A stretch of 7,249 nucleotides of DNA from assembly GCA_025458585.1 (NCBI GenBank), contig JALOSD010000086.1:1-7249 (forward strand), given 5' to 3'. Each line of letters opens with the position of its first letter. The first letter of the stretch is position 1. The translations under genes were made by a program, and so were the position numbers. Source of the stretch: Burkholderiaceae bacterium. Its GTDB lineage: Bacteria > Pseudomonadota > Gammaproteobacteria > Burkholderiales > Burkholderiaceae_C. This document shows positions 1 through 6,744 of the stretch, piece by piece. The notes beneath the pieces are model-generated. The model saw nothing but the letters and a program-made list of their open reading frames with translations. It did not search any database and was not told the DNA's origin.

Positions 1-549
1 GAGCTGCAGTCGCGCATCCGGCCGCACTTCCTGTTCAACGCCCTGAACACCGCGATCGCGCTCGTGCGCGTCGAGCCGCAGCGCGCCGAGGAGGTGCTCG
101 AGGACCTCGCGCAGCTGTTTCGCGTCGCGCTCGCCGAGCCGCGGCCGGCGACGACGCTGGCTGACGAGATCGAGCTCGCGCAGCGCTACCTTGCGATCGA
201 GCAGCTGCGCTTCGGCCCGCGGATGACGGTCGAGTGGCAGCTCGACCCGGCGGCGGCACGCGCGCTGATGCCGCCGCTCGTGCTGCAGCCGCTGGTCGAG
301 AACGCGGTGCGCCACGGCATCGAGAACGCCGCGGGCGGCGGCACGATCCGCGTGCGCACGCGCGCCCGGCGCGGGCAGGCCGAGATCGTGATCGACAACA
401 CGGTCGCCGGCGGCGCGCCGAACCCGGGCCACGGCATCGCGCTGGCCAATGTGCGTGAAAGACTTCGCCTGTTGCACGACGTCGGCGCGCAGTTCGACGC
501 CGGGCCGCGCCCCGACGGCTATCGTGTGCGCATCTTGGTGCCGCTGTAG
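1..549 (+). CDS. LytS/AlgZ-family sensor histidine kinase, C-terminal part (5' end outside window)
   Basis: This is the C-terminal kinase core of a membrane sensor kinase that phosphorylates a LytTR response regulator. The frame is open from base 1 and ends at TAG 547-549, leaving 182 residues. The His_kinase dimerisation box is at residues 7-15 (RPHFLFNAL), with the phospho-acceptor His at residue 9. The ATP-binding N-box is LVLQPLVENAVRHG, with Asn at residue 101. A G-box (GHGIALANVRERL) starts at residue 143. HPHFLFN-type H-boxes and this short ATPase core are typical of the LytS/AlgZ/YehU class rather than of EnvZ-type kinases. The N-terminal membrane sensor domain lies off the left edge. 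The response regulator starts 17 bases downstream in the same direction, so the two are almost certainly cognate partners in one operon. AlgZ is the likely family name, but the usual argH/hemC neighbours are not visible, so no symbol is given. Internal ATG at 64 is not the start, because the H-box lies upstream of it. Confidence 0.93.
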   Translation, partial: ELQSRIRPHFLFNALNTAIALVRVEPQRAEEVLEDLAQLFRVALAEPRPATTLADEIELAQRYLAIEQLRFGPRMTVEWQLDPAAARALMPPLVLQPLVENAVRHGIENAAGGGTIRVRTRARRGQAEIVIDNTVAGGAPNPGHGIALANVRERLRLLHDVGAQFDAGPRPDGYRVRILVPL

Positions 550-566
550 GCGGTCGATGCGAGGGG

Positions 567-1328
567 ATGTCGCCTCTGCGCGTGCTGATCGTCGACGACG
601 AACCGCTGGCCCGGATGCGGCTGGCCTCGCTCGTGCGCGAGTGCGCCGACCCGCCGTGCGAGGTCGTCGGCGAGGCCGGTGACCCGGCGAGCGCGCTCGC
701 TTGGCTCGCCAGCCACGAGGCCGACGTCACGCTGCTCGACATCCAGATGCCCGGCGCGAACGGCATGCAGCTCGCCCAGCGGCTGCGCGACGACGCGGCG
801 TTTCGCGGCCGCTGCGGCGCGATCGTGTTCGTCACCGCGCACGCCGAGCACGCGCTGCGCGCGTTCGAGCTCGAGGCAACCGATTACCTGACCAAGCCCG
901 TGCGCCGCGAGCGCCTGCAGCAGGCGCTGCGCCGCGCGGCCGAGCGCCGGCCGGCCGAGCCTGAGGGCGGCGTCGTCGTCGTCAGCGACCGCGGCCGCGT
1001 CGTGCGCGTGCCGCTGGCCGACGTGCTGTACCTGAAGGCCGAGCTGAAGTACGTCACGCTGCGCACCGCCGAGCACACGCACCTGCTCGACGAGTCGCTG
1101 ACCGAGCTCGAGCCGCGCCTGGCTGGGCGCTTCATCCGCATCCACCGCAACGCGCTGGTCGCGCGACGCGCGGTGCGCGCGCTCGAACGGCGTCCGCTGC
1201 CCGGCGACGCCGGCGACGAAGGTGCCGAAGGCTGGGCCGTACGCGTCGCGCCGACCGACGAATGGCTCGCGGTGTCGCGCCGCCAGCTGCCGGCGGTGCG
1301 CGAAGCGCTCGGCGCCGACGCGCTGTAG
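567..1328 (+). CDS. LytTR-family response regulator (AlgR/LytR-like)
   Basis: A 253-residue cytoplasmic transcription factor activated by phosphorylation. Residues 4 to about 120 form a CheY-like receiver. It has the acidic pair Asp10-Asp11 in VLIVDDEPLAR, the phospho-acceptor Asp58 in LLDIQMPG, the switch Thr90 in FVTAHAEHA and Lys110 in YLTKP. A linker of about 25 residues leads to a LytTR DNA-binding domain (about 138-250), marked by DVLYLKAELKYVTLRT, FIRIHRNALVARRAV and WLAVSRRQL. These are the usual LytTR strand and loop signatures. The length fits the family (AlgR is about 248 residues). The start ATG at 567 is preceded directly by GAGGGG with no spacer, which is closer than usual. GTG at 582 is an in-frame alternative, but it would remove part of the first beta strand. 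It follows the partner kinase by 17 bases. Its target genes cannot be read from this window, and a link to the flagellar operon downstream would be speculation. Confidence 0.95.
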   Translation: MSPLRVLIVDDEPLARMRLASLVRECADPPCEVVGEAGDPASALAWLASHEADVTLLDIQMPGANGMQLAQRLRDDAAFRGRCGAIVFVTAHAEHALRAFELEATDYLTKPVRRERLQQALRRAAERRPAEPEGGVVVVSDRGRVVRVPLADVLYLKAELKYVTLRTAEHTHLLDESLTELEPRLAGRFIRIHRNALVARRAVRALERRPLPGDAGDEGAEGWAVRVAPTDEWLAVSRRQLPAVREALGADAL

Positions 1329-1341
1329 CGACGGCGCACGG

Positions 1342-1358
1342 CGCGCGTCAGCCGCGCG
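1342..1358. terminator. weak candidate hairpin between convergent genes
   Basis: A perfect 6-bp inverted repeat (CGCGCG, loop TCAGC, CGCGCG) covers the point where the response-regulator transcript and the aroQ transcript meet. Its loop contains the aroQ stop codon, read on the minus strand. The location suits a shared terminator, but there is no T-tract on either side, and such stems occur by chance in DNA this GC-rich. Rho-dependent termination is equally possible. Confidence 0.2.
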
Positions 1359-1782
1359 AGCGGTCGACGACGAACTGCAGCGCCGCGCGGTAGCCGAAGA
1401 CCCCGAGGCCGGCGATCACGCCAGTGGCGATGCCGCTCAGGTACGAGTGGTGCCGGAACGGCTCGCGCGCGTGCACGTTGCTGATGTGCACCTCGACGAA
1501 CGGGATCGCGACGCCGGCCAGCGCGTCGCGCAGCGCGACGCTGGTGTGCGTCAGGCCGCCCGGGTTGATCACGATCCAGTCGGCGCTGCCGCGCGCGGCG
1601 TGGAGGCGGTCGATCAGCGCGCCTTCGTGGTTGCTCTGGAAGCACTCGACGGCCAGGCCCGCGGCGGCGCCGTCGGCGCGCAGCGTCGCCTCGAGTTCGG
1701 CCAGCGTCGTCGCGCCGTAGACCTGCGGCTCGCGCGTGCCGAGCAGGTTCAGGTTCGGGCCGTTGAGGACGAGCACGTTCAT
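1348..1782 (-). CDS. aroQ: type II 3-dehydroquinate dehydratase
   Basis: This cytoplasmic enzyme dehydrates 3-dehydroquinate to 3-dehydroshikimate, the third step of the shikimate pathway to aromatic amino acids. The class II enzyme is a dodecamer that uses an enolate mechanism. The product is 144 residues, within the usual 140-150. The family signature MNVLVLNGPNLNLLGTREPQVYG opens the protein. Expected active-site residues are present: Arg17 and Tyr22 on the lid loop, Asn73 in VINPGG, Glu97 and His99 in VEVHISN, and Arg106 in AREPFR. Substrate-contact stretches SNHEG (50-54) and THTSVALRDAL (78-88) are also present. The open frame extends 82 codons further upstream to 2028, but the signature fixes the start at the ATG whose A is at 1782; the ribosome site there is weak. 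It is monocistronic as far as can be seen, divergent from flhB and convergent with the response regulator. In many beta-proteobacteria aroQ sits before accB/accC, but here its downstream neighbour is the opposing gene. Confidence 0.97.
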   Translation of the reverse strand: MNVLVLNGPNLNLLGTREPQVYGATTLAELEATLRADGAAAGLAVECFQSNHEGALIDRLHAARGSADWIVINPGGLTHTSVALRDALAGVAIPFVEVHISNVHAREPFRHHSYLSGIATGVIAGLGVFGYRAALQFVVDRSRG

Positions 1783-1867
1783 GAGTGCAGTATGGCCGAT
1801 CGGCAGCGGCCGCGGCGCGGCGGCGAGGTCCGCTGCGACAGCGGGAACATGTGCGGCTTTCCCCTGC

Positions 1868-1901
1868 TTATCGGCCTCAAGTCGGCGCGGCCGGCCGGCA
1901 A
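1868..1901. promoter_or_regulatory. candidate sigma-28-like elements in the aroQ/flhB divergent intergenic region
   Basis: The 161 bases between the aroQ and flhB start codons (1783-1943) hold no gene and must contain the promoters of both. TTATCGGC at 1868-1875 is the exact reverse complement of the FliA -10 consensus GCCGATAA, so as written it points at aroQ. No TAAA-like -35 is present at the right distance on that strand. On the plus strand TCAAGTCG (1877-1884) resembles a FliA -35, and GCCGGCAA (1894-1901) matches the -10 octamer at 6 of 8 positions, but the spacing is about two bases short. Either could be a flagellar promoter or a decayed one. I see no convincing sigma-70 or sigma-54 elements, and flhB lacks a good Shine-Dalgarno sequence in its leader. 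Confidence 0.25.
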
Positions 1902-1943
1902 CATGCCCAGCGTTGCCGCCGAAAGGCCCGAACGCCCGCCGCC

Positions 1944-3110
1944 ATGGCCGACGAGTCCTCCCAGAACAAGACGCTGCCCGCCACCCCGCGCAAGATCCGC
2001 AAGGCGCGCGAGGACGGGCAGGTTGCACGCTCGCGCGACCTCGGCCACTTCGCCGCGCTCGCCGGCGGTGGCGCCGCGCTCGTCGTCGCCGCGCCGCAGC
2101 TGTCGGCCCACCTGCGCGAGCTGATGGCGCAGGGCCTTCGTGTCGATCCGCGCGCGCTCGCCGAACCGAACGCGATGCTCGAGCAGCTCGGCCGGCTGAC
2201 GGGTGCCGCGCTGTGGGTCGTGCTGCCGCTCGGCGCGCTCGTGATCGCGCTCGCCGTCGCGGCCGCGTTCGCCGCCGGGGGCTGGAACTTCACGGCCAAG
2301 CCGCTCGCGCCCAAGTTCTCCAAGCTCGACCCGATCGCCGGCCTCGGGCGCGTGTTCTCGAAGCACCAGCTCACCGAGACGCTGAAGGCGAGCCTGCTCG
2401 CGATCGTGATCGGCGCCCTCGGCGCGTGGTACCTGCAGTCGCAGCTCGCCGACCTGCAGCAGGTGCTCGCGTTGCCGCTGCCGGCGGCGATCGGCCGCGC
2501 CGGCGGCGTGCTGGCGGGCGGCTTCGCGCTGCTCGCACTCGCGCTGGCGGCGTTCGCGCTCGTCGACCTGCCGCTGCAGCGCCACCTGCTGCACGAGCGG
2601 CTGAAGATGAGCCACCAGGAGTTCAAGCAGGAGCTCAAGGAGCTCGAGGGCAGTCCCGAGGTCAAGGGCCGCATCAAGGCGCGCATGCGCGAGATGTCGC
2701 GCACGCGCATGCTCGCCGCCGTCGCCGGCGCCGACCTCGTCGTGATGAACCCGACGCACTACGCGGTGGCGCTGAAGTACGACGAGCGCGCGATGGCCGC
2801 GCCGCGCGTCGTCGCCAAGGGCGCCGACCTGCTCGCGCTGAAGATCCGCGACCTCGCGCGCGAGGCGCGCGTGCCGGTGCTGCAGGCGCCGCCGCTGGCG
2901 CGCGCGCTGTACGCGCACACCGAGCTCGACCGCGAGATCCCGGCGGCCCTGTTCGCCGCCGTCGCGCAGGTGCTGGCCTACGTGTACCAGCTGCGCGCCG
3001 CCGCGGTGCGCGTCGCCGACATCGCCGAGCGCGACCTGCCGCCGCTGCCGGTGCCGCCCGAGCTCGACCCGCATCACGGCCGCAGTGCCGCGCCGGAGGC
3101 CGACGCATGA
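1944..3110 (+). CDS. flhB: flagellar type III export-gate switch protein FlhB
   Basis: FlhB is an inner-membrane part of the flagellar type III export apparatus. Its self-cleaved cytoplasmic domain switches export from rod/hook to filament substrates. The 388-residue product is close to the Salmonella length (383). The N-terminus carries the family basic motif TPRKIRKAREDGQVARSRDL (14-33). Four hydrophobic segments follow at about 35-53, 88-112, 147-164 and 183-208. Next comes the linker helix and the cytoplasmic domain with the autocleavage motif Asn269-Pro-Thr-His272, followed by YAVALKYDERAMAAPRVVAKGAD. The Asn and His numbers are identical to the Salmonella protein. A Pro-rich tail (about 362-388) ends the protein. 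The ATG at 1944 was chosen because the family N-terminus starts there; an in-frame extension to 1785 gives no family sequence. A clear ribosome site is missing: GAAAGG lies about 17 bases upstream. It is first in the flagellar operon, and its TGA overlaps the flhA ATG. Confidence 0.97.
   Translation: MADESSQNKTLPATPRKIRKAREDGQVARSRDLGHFAALAGGGAALVVAAPQLSAHLRELMAQGLRVDPRALAEPNAMLEQLGRLTGAALWVVLPLGALVIALAVAAAFAAGGWNFTAKPLAPKFSKLDPIAGLGRVFSKHQLTETLKASLLAIVIGALGAWYLQSQLADLQQVLALPLPAAIGRAGGVLAGGFALLALALAAFALVDLPLQRHLLHERLKMSHQEFKQELKELEGSPEVKGRIKARMREMSRTRMLAAVAGADLVVMNPTHYAVALKYDERAMAAPRVVAKGADLLALKIRDLAREARVPVLQAPPLARALYAHTELDREIPAALFAAVAQVLAYVYQLRAAAVRVADIAERDLPPLPVPPELDPHHGRSAAPEADA
3095..3099 (+). 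promoter_or_regulatory. ribosome binding site of flhA
   Basis: GGAGG lies inside the flhB coding end, seven bases before the ATG at 3107. It fixes the flhA start at the ATGA overlap with the flhB stop. Confidence 0.8.
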
Positions 3111-5203
3111 ACGCGCTCGCACAGCAGTGGCAGGCCTGGGTCGGCGGCTCGGCGCCGGCCGCGGCAGCGCTGAAGACGCTGCTCGCGCCGGTGTTCGTCG
3201 TGCTCGTGCTCGCGATGATGGTGCTGCCGCTGCCGCCCTTCGCGCTCGACCTGCTGTTCACGTTCAACATTGCGGTCGCGCTCGTCGTGATGATGGTCGC
3301 AGCGCACATGCTCAAGCCGCTCGACTTCGCCGCCTTCCCGGCGGTGCTGCTGCTGACGACGCTGCTGCGGCTGAGCCTGAACGTAGCCTCGACGCGCGTC
3401 GTGCTGATGGAGGGGCACACCGGCACCGGCGCCGCCGGCCAGGTGATCGAGAGCTTCGGCCACTTCCTGATCGGCGGCAACTTCGCGGTCGGCCTGATCG
3501 TGTTCGCGATCCTGGTCGTCATCAACTTCATCGTCGTCACCAAGGGCGCCGAGCGCATCGCCGAGGTCGGCGCGCGCTTCACGCTCGACGCGATGCCTGG
3601 CAAGCAGATGGCGATCGACGCCGACCTCAACGCCGGCCTGATCGACGAGAAGGAGGCCAAGCGCAGGCGCGCCGAGGTCGGCGAGGAGGCGGAGTTCTTC
3701 GGCTCGATGGACGGCGCGAGCAAGTTCGTGCGCGGCGACGCCATCGCCGGGCTGCTGATCCTGGTCATCAACATCGTCGGCGGCTTCATCATCGGCATGC
3801 TGCAGCACGGCCTGTCGGCCAGCGAGGCGGCGAACAACTACGTGCTGCTGGCCGTCGGCGACGCGCTCGTCGCGCAGGTGCCCGCGCTGCTGATCTCGGT
3901 GGCCGCGGCGATGGTCGTCACGCGCGTCGGCAAGGGCCAGGACATCGGCACGCAGATCCGCTCGCAGGTGTTCGACTCGCCGCGCGCGGTCGCGATCGCC
4001 GCCGCCGTCGTCGGCGCGCTCGGCCTGATCCCCGGCATGCCGAACCTCGTGTTCCTGCTGCTCGGCACGGCGCTCGGTGGGCTCGCCTGGACGCTGCACC
4101 GGCGCGTGCAGGCGGCGAAGGCGGCGCCGGCGGCCGCCGCGGCCGAGGTCGCGCCGGCGAACGCCGAAGCGAGCTGGGACGACCTGGTGCCGGTGGACAC
4201 GCTCGGCCTCGAGGTCGGCTACCGGCTGATCGCGCTCGTCGACCAGGCGCGCCAGGGCGACCTGCTGGCGCGCATCAAGGGCGTGCGCAAGAAGTTCGCG
4301 CAGGACGTCGGCTTCCTGCCGCCGCCGGTGCACATCCGCGACAACCTCGACCTCAAGCCCGGCACCTACCGCGTGACGCTGCGCGGCGCCGTCGTCGGCG
4401 AGGCCGAGGCCTTCCCCGGCATGCTGCTCGCGATCAACCCCGGCGGCGCGACGCTGAAGCTGCCCGGCACCGCGACGACCGACCCCGCGTTCGGGCTGCC
4501 CGCGGTGTGGATCGACGAGCGCCACCGCGAGCAGGCCCAAATGGCCGGGTTCACCGTCGTTGATTGCTCGACCGTCGTCGCGACCCACCTTTCACACTTG
4601 ATGCAGGTCCACGCCGCCAAGCTGCTGGGCCGGGTCGAGACGCAGGCGCTCGTCGACCACGTGACGAAGCTGGCGCCCAAGCTGATCGAAGACGTGATTC
4701 CCAAGATGGTCGGTATCCCCACGCTGCAGAAGGTGCTGCAGCTGCTGCTGGAGGAGGGCGTGCACATCCGCGACCTGCGCTCGATCGTCGAGTGCCTGGC
4801 CGAGCACGGCTCGAGCGTGACCGACCCGCAGGAGCTCGCACGCCGCGTGCGCATCCACCTCGCGCCGGCGATCGTGCAGCAGATCTACGGGCCGGTGAAG
4901 GAGCTCGACGTGATCGCGCTCGACCCCGAGCTCGAGCGCCTCGTGAACCAGGCGCTGAACTCGCCGCACGGCGCGGCGCTCGACCCCGGCGTCGCCGACA
5001 CGCTCGTGCGCTCGGCCGCCGACACGGCCAAGCAGCAGGAAGACCTGGGCGTGCCCGCGTGCCTGCTCGTGCCCGACGCGATCCGCGTGCCGATGGCGCA
5101 GCTGCTGCGGCGCGCGGCGCCGCGGCTGAAGGTGCTGGCGCACAGCGAGATCCCTGACACCCACACGATCCGCATCGGGTCGATCATCGGAGGTGCCGCA
5201 TGA
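3107..5203 (+). CDS. flhA: flagellar export-gate protein FlhA
   Basis: FlhA is the large inner-membrane export-gate protein. It forms a nonameric ring, couples ion flow to protein export, and its C-terminal domain docks chaperone-substrate complexes. The product is 698 residues (Salmonella 692). The N-terminal half has about eight hydrophobic segments, roughly at 24-42, 46-66, 75-90, 118-143, 213-235, 244-271, 294-310 and 312-330. The FHIPEP family signature TLLRLSLNVASTRVVL is at 85-100. The conserved cytoplasmic loop reads GAERIAEVGARFTLDAMPGKQMAIDADLNAG from residue 147. Arg150, Arg157, Asp161 and Asp211 are the equivalents, at an offset of three, of charged residues known to matter for ion-coupled export in Salmonella. 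An Ala-rich linker (about 334-355) leads to the soluble domain (356-698), which includes FLPPPVHIRDNLDLKPGTYRV and KMVGIPTLQKVLQLLLEEGVHIRDLRSIVE. The gene overlaps flhB and flhF by four bases each (ATGA), so translation is coupled. Nothing looks broken. Confidence 0.98.
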   Translation: MNALAQQWQAWVGGSAPAAAALKTLLAPVFVVLVLAMMVLPLPPFALDLLFTFNIAVALVVMMVAAHMLKPLDFAAFPAVLLLTTLLRLSLNVASTRVVLMEGHTGTGAAGQVIESFGHFLIGGNFAVGLIVFAILVVINFIVVTKGAERIAEVGARFTLDAMPGKQMAIDADLNAGLIDEKEAKRRRAEVGEEAEFFGSMDGASKFVRGDAIAGLLILVINIVGGFIIGMLQHGLSASEAANNYVLLAVGDALVAQVPALLISVAAAMVVTRVGKGQDIGTQIRSQVFDSPRAVAIAAAVVGALGLIPGMPNLVFLLLGTALGGLAWTLHRRVQAAKAAPAAAAAEVAPANAEASWDDLVPVDTLGLEVGYRLIALVDQARQGDLLARIKGVRKKFAQDVGFLPPPVHIRDNLDLKPGTYRVTLRGAVVGEAEAFPGMLLAINPGGATLKLPGTATTDPAFGLPAVWIDERHREQAQMAGFTVVDCSTVVATHLSHLMQVHAAKLLGRVETQALVDHVTKLAPKLIEDVIPKMVGIPTLQKVLQLLLEEGVHIRDLRSIVECLAEHGSSVTDPQELARRVRIHLAPAIVQQIYGPVKELDVIALDPELERLVNQALNSPHGAALDPGVADTLVRSAADTAKQQEDLGVPACLLVPDAIRVPMAQLLRRAAPRLKVLAHSEIPDTHTIRIGSIIGGAA
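5189..5194 (+). promoter_or_regulatory. ribosome binding site of flhF
   Basis: GGAGGT sits five bases before the ATG at 5200. It supports that ATG, which overlaps the flhA stop as ATGA, rather than the ATG at 5204, which lies in another frame. Confidence 0.85.
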
Positions 5204-6744
5204 ATGTCAAGAAGTTCACCGGCCGCAACTCGCGCGAGGCGCTGCAGGCGGTGCGGCAGGCCTTCGGCGAGCATGCCGTCGTGCTGTCGACGCAGCCGTG
5301 CCGCGAGGGCGTCGAGGTGCTCGCGATGCCCAGCGACGGCCTGCAGCACATCGAGCAGCTCGCGAAGACGGCGCCCAAGGTCGCGGCGGCGGCCGCCGAG
5401 CCGAAGCCTTCCCTACGCGAGACGGCGCGCGAGGCCGCGCGCGCGTCGCGCGCCGCCGGCCGCGTCGAGCCGCGCTTCGACCTCGAGCGCGACTTCGCGC
5501 CGACGCAGCCGCCGGAGCCCGACGCCGAGCTCGAGACCGACGTCGGGCGCGACGTCGAGCGCCTCGCGATGAGCACGCTGTCGTTCCAGGACTACGTGCG
5601 CGAGCGCATGCTCAAGCGCCGCCAGGCCGCGATGCAGGTCCCCTCGTCGCTGCCCGAGCCTGTCCGTGCTCCGAGCGTGTCCGCCCCGCCGGTGCCGGGC
5701 GCCGCCGCGCTTCGCCACGCGCCGGTGCTGCGCGAGGAGATCCGCCTCGAGCCGGCCGTCGCGCCGTCGCTCGGGCTGCACGACGACGAGCGCACCTCGC
5801 GCCGCGAGCAGGCCGAGATGATGAACGAGCTGCGCGCGATGAAGGGGCTGATCGAGCAGCGCTTCGGCGCGCTCGCGTTCATGGAGAAGCTGCAGCGCAG
5901 CCCGGCGCAGGCGCAGCTGAGCCAGAAGCTGCTCGAGGCCGGCTTCTCGCCGGGGCTGATCCGCAAGATCGGCGAGGCGCTGCCGGCCGACGTGCCCGAC
6001 CCCGCGGCCTGGGCGGCGAGCGTGCTCGAACGCAACCTCGCGGCCGCCGAGCAGGAGCCCCCGCTCGAGGACATGGGCGGCGTGTTCGCGCTGATCGGCT
6101 CGACCGGCGTCGGCAAGACGACGACCACCGCCAAGATCGCCGCTGCGTTCGCGACCCGTCACGGCGCCGGCCAGCTCGGCCTGATCACGCTCGACGCCTA
6201 CCGCGTCGGCGCGCACGAACAGCTGCGCACCTACGGCCGCATCCTCGGCGTGCCGGTGCACACCGCGCACGACCGCGCCTCGCTCGAAGACCTGCTCGAG
6301 CTGCTGGCGGGCAAGAAGATGGTGCTGATCGACACCGCCGGCATGGCGCAGCGCGACAGCCGCACGCGCGAGCTGCTCGAGATGCTGCAGCACCGCAGCA
6401 TCCAGAAGCTGCTCGTGATCAACGCGTCGGCGCAGGGCGAGACGATCGACGACGTGATGCTGTCGTGGCGCGCGAGCGCGTGCCGCGGCGTCGTGCTGAG
6501 CAAGATCGACGAGGCGGTCAAGCTCGGGCCGGCGCTCGACGCGCTGATCCGCCACAAGTCGCGCGTGCTCGGCGTCGCCAACGGCCAGCGCGTGCCCGAG
6601 GACTGGCACCGCTTGTCGGCGCAGGCGCTGGTGCAGCGTGCGCTGCGCGCGAGCGCGGGCAGCGCCTGGCAGCTCGACCAGGGCGACATCGGCCTCGTCT
6701 TCGCTGGCCTGCGCGATGCTGCCCCGGCCGCGTCGGCGCGGCGA
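5200..6744 (+). CDS. flhF: flagellar SRP-type GTPase FlhF; stop codon apparently lost at 6742-6744
   Basis: FlhF is an SRP-family GTPase that marks the site, usually the pole, where a flagellum is built; it works with FlhG. Up to the expected end it has 514 residues. The basic N-terminal domain starts MNVKKFTGRNSREALQAVRQAFG. A long, charged, Pro/Ala-rich linker (about 70-200) precedes the helical N domain (about 200-285). The G domain follows with the P-loop GSTGVGKTTTTAK (300-312), DAYRVGAHEQL (332-342), DTAG (378-381), a G4 box SKID (434-437, where TKxD is common) and the closing motif GVANGQRVPEDWH (458-470). The tail ends ...GLRDAAPAASARR. No stop follows in this frame up to the window edge. 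Codon 6742-6744 is CGA, overlapping the flhG ATG as CGATG, where TGATG would be expected. Beyond it the frame gives Arg/Ser/Pro/Ala-rich sequence typical of an out-of-frame shadow, so the end is placed at 6744 by inference. Confidence 0.9.

Noticed and set aside
1889..1898. GGCCGGCCGG palindromic run before flhB as an operator
   Set aside because: Such short GC palindromes are expected by chance in this DNA, and there is no second copy or known motif.
1222..2124. 300-residue plus-strand open frame over aroQ
   Set aside because: It is antisense to aroQ, whose active-site residues are all present, and it spans several real gene ends.
1736..3106. In-frame upstream extension of flhA, which would make a 1155-residue protein
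   Set aside because: The extra part is Arg/Ala-rich sequence out of frame with FlhB and shows no family features. The ATG at 3107 has a GGAGG site and an ATGA overlap.
3074..4588. 504-residue minus-strand open frame inside flhA
   Set aside because: It lies opposite a well-conserved gene and has an Arg/His/Asp/Glu/Gln-rich composition typical of antisense frames in GC-rich DNA.
5401..5460. Ala/Arg-rich repetitive stretch in flhF as a tandem repeat
   Set aside because: It is only low-complexity linker sequence between the N-terminal and NG domains, with no repeating unit.
5413..6609. 398-residue minus-strand open frame opposite flhF
   Set aside because: It is antisense to the clear FlhF GTPase domain, with Arg/Ala/Leu/Gln-rich composition and no recognisable motif.
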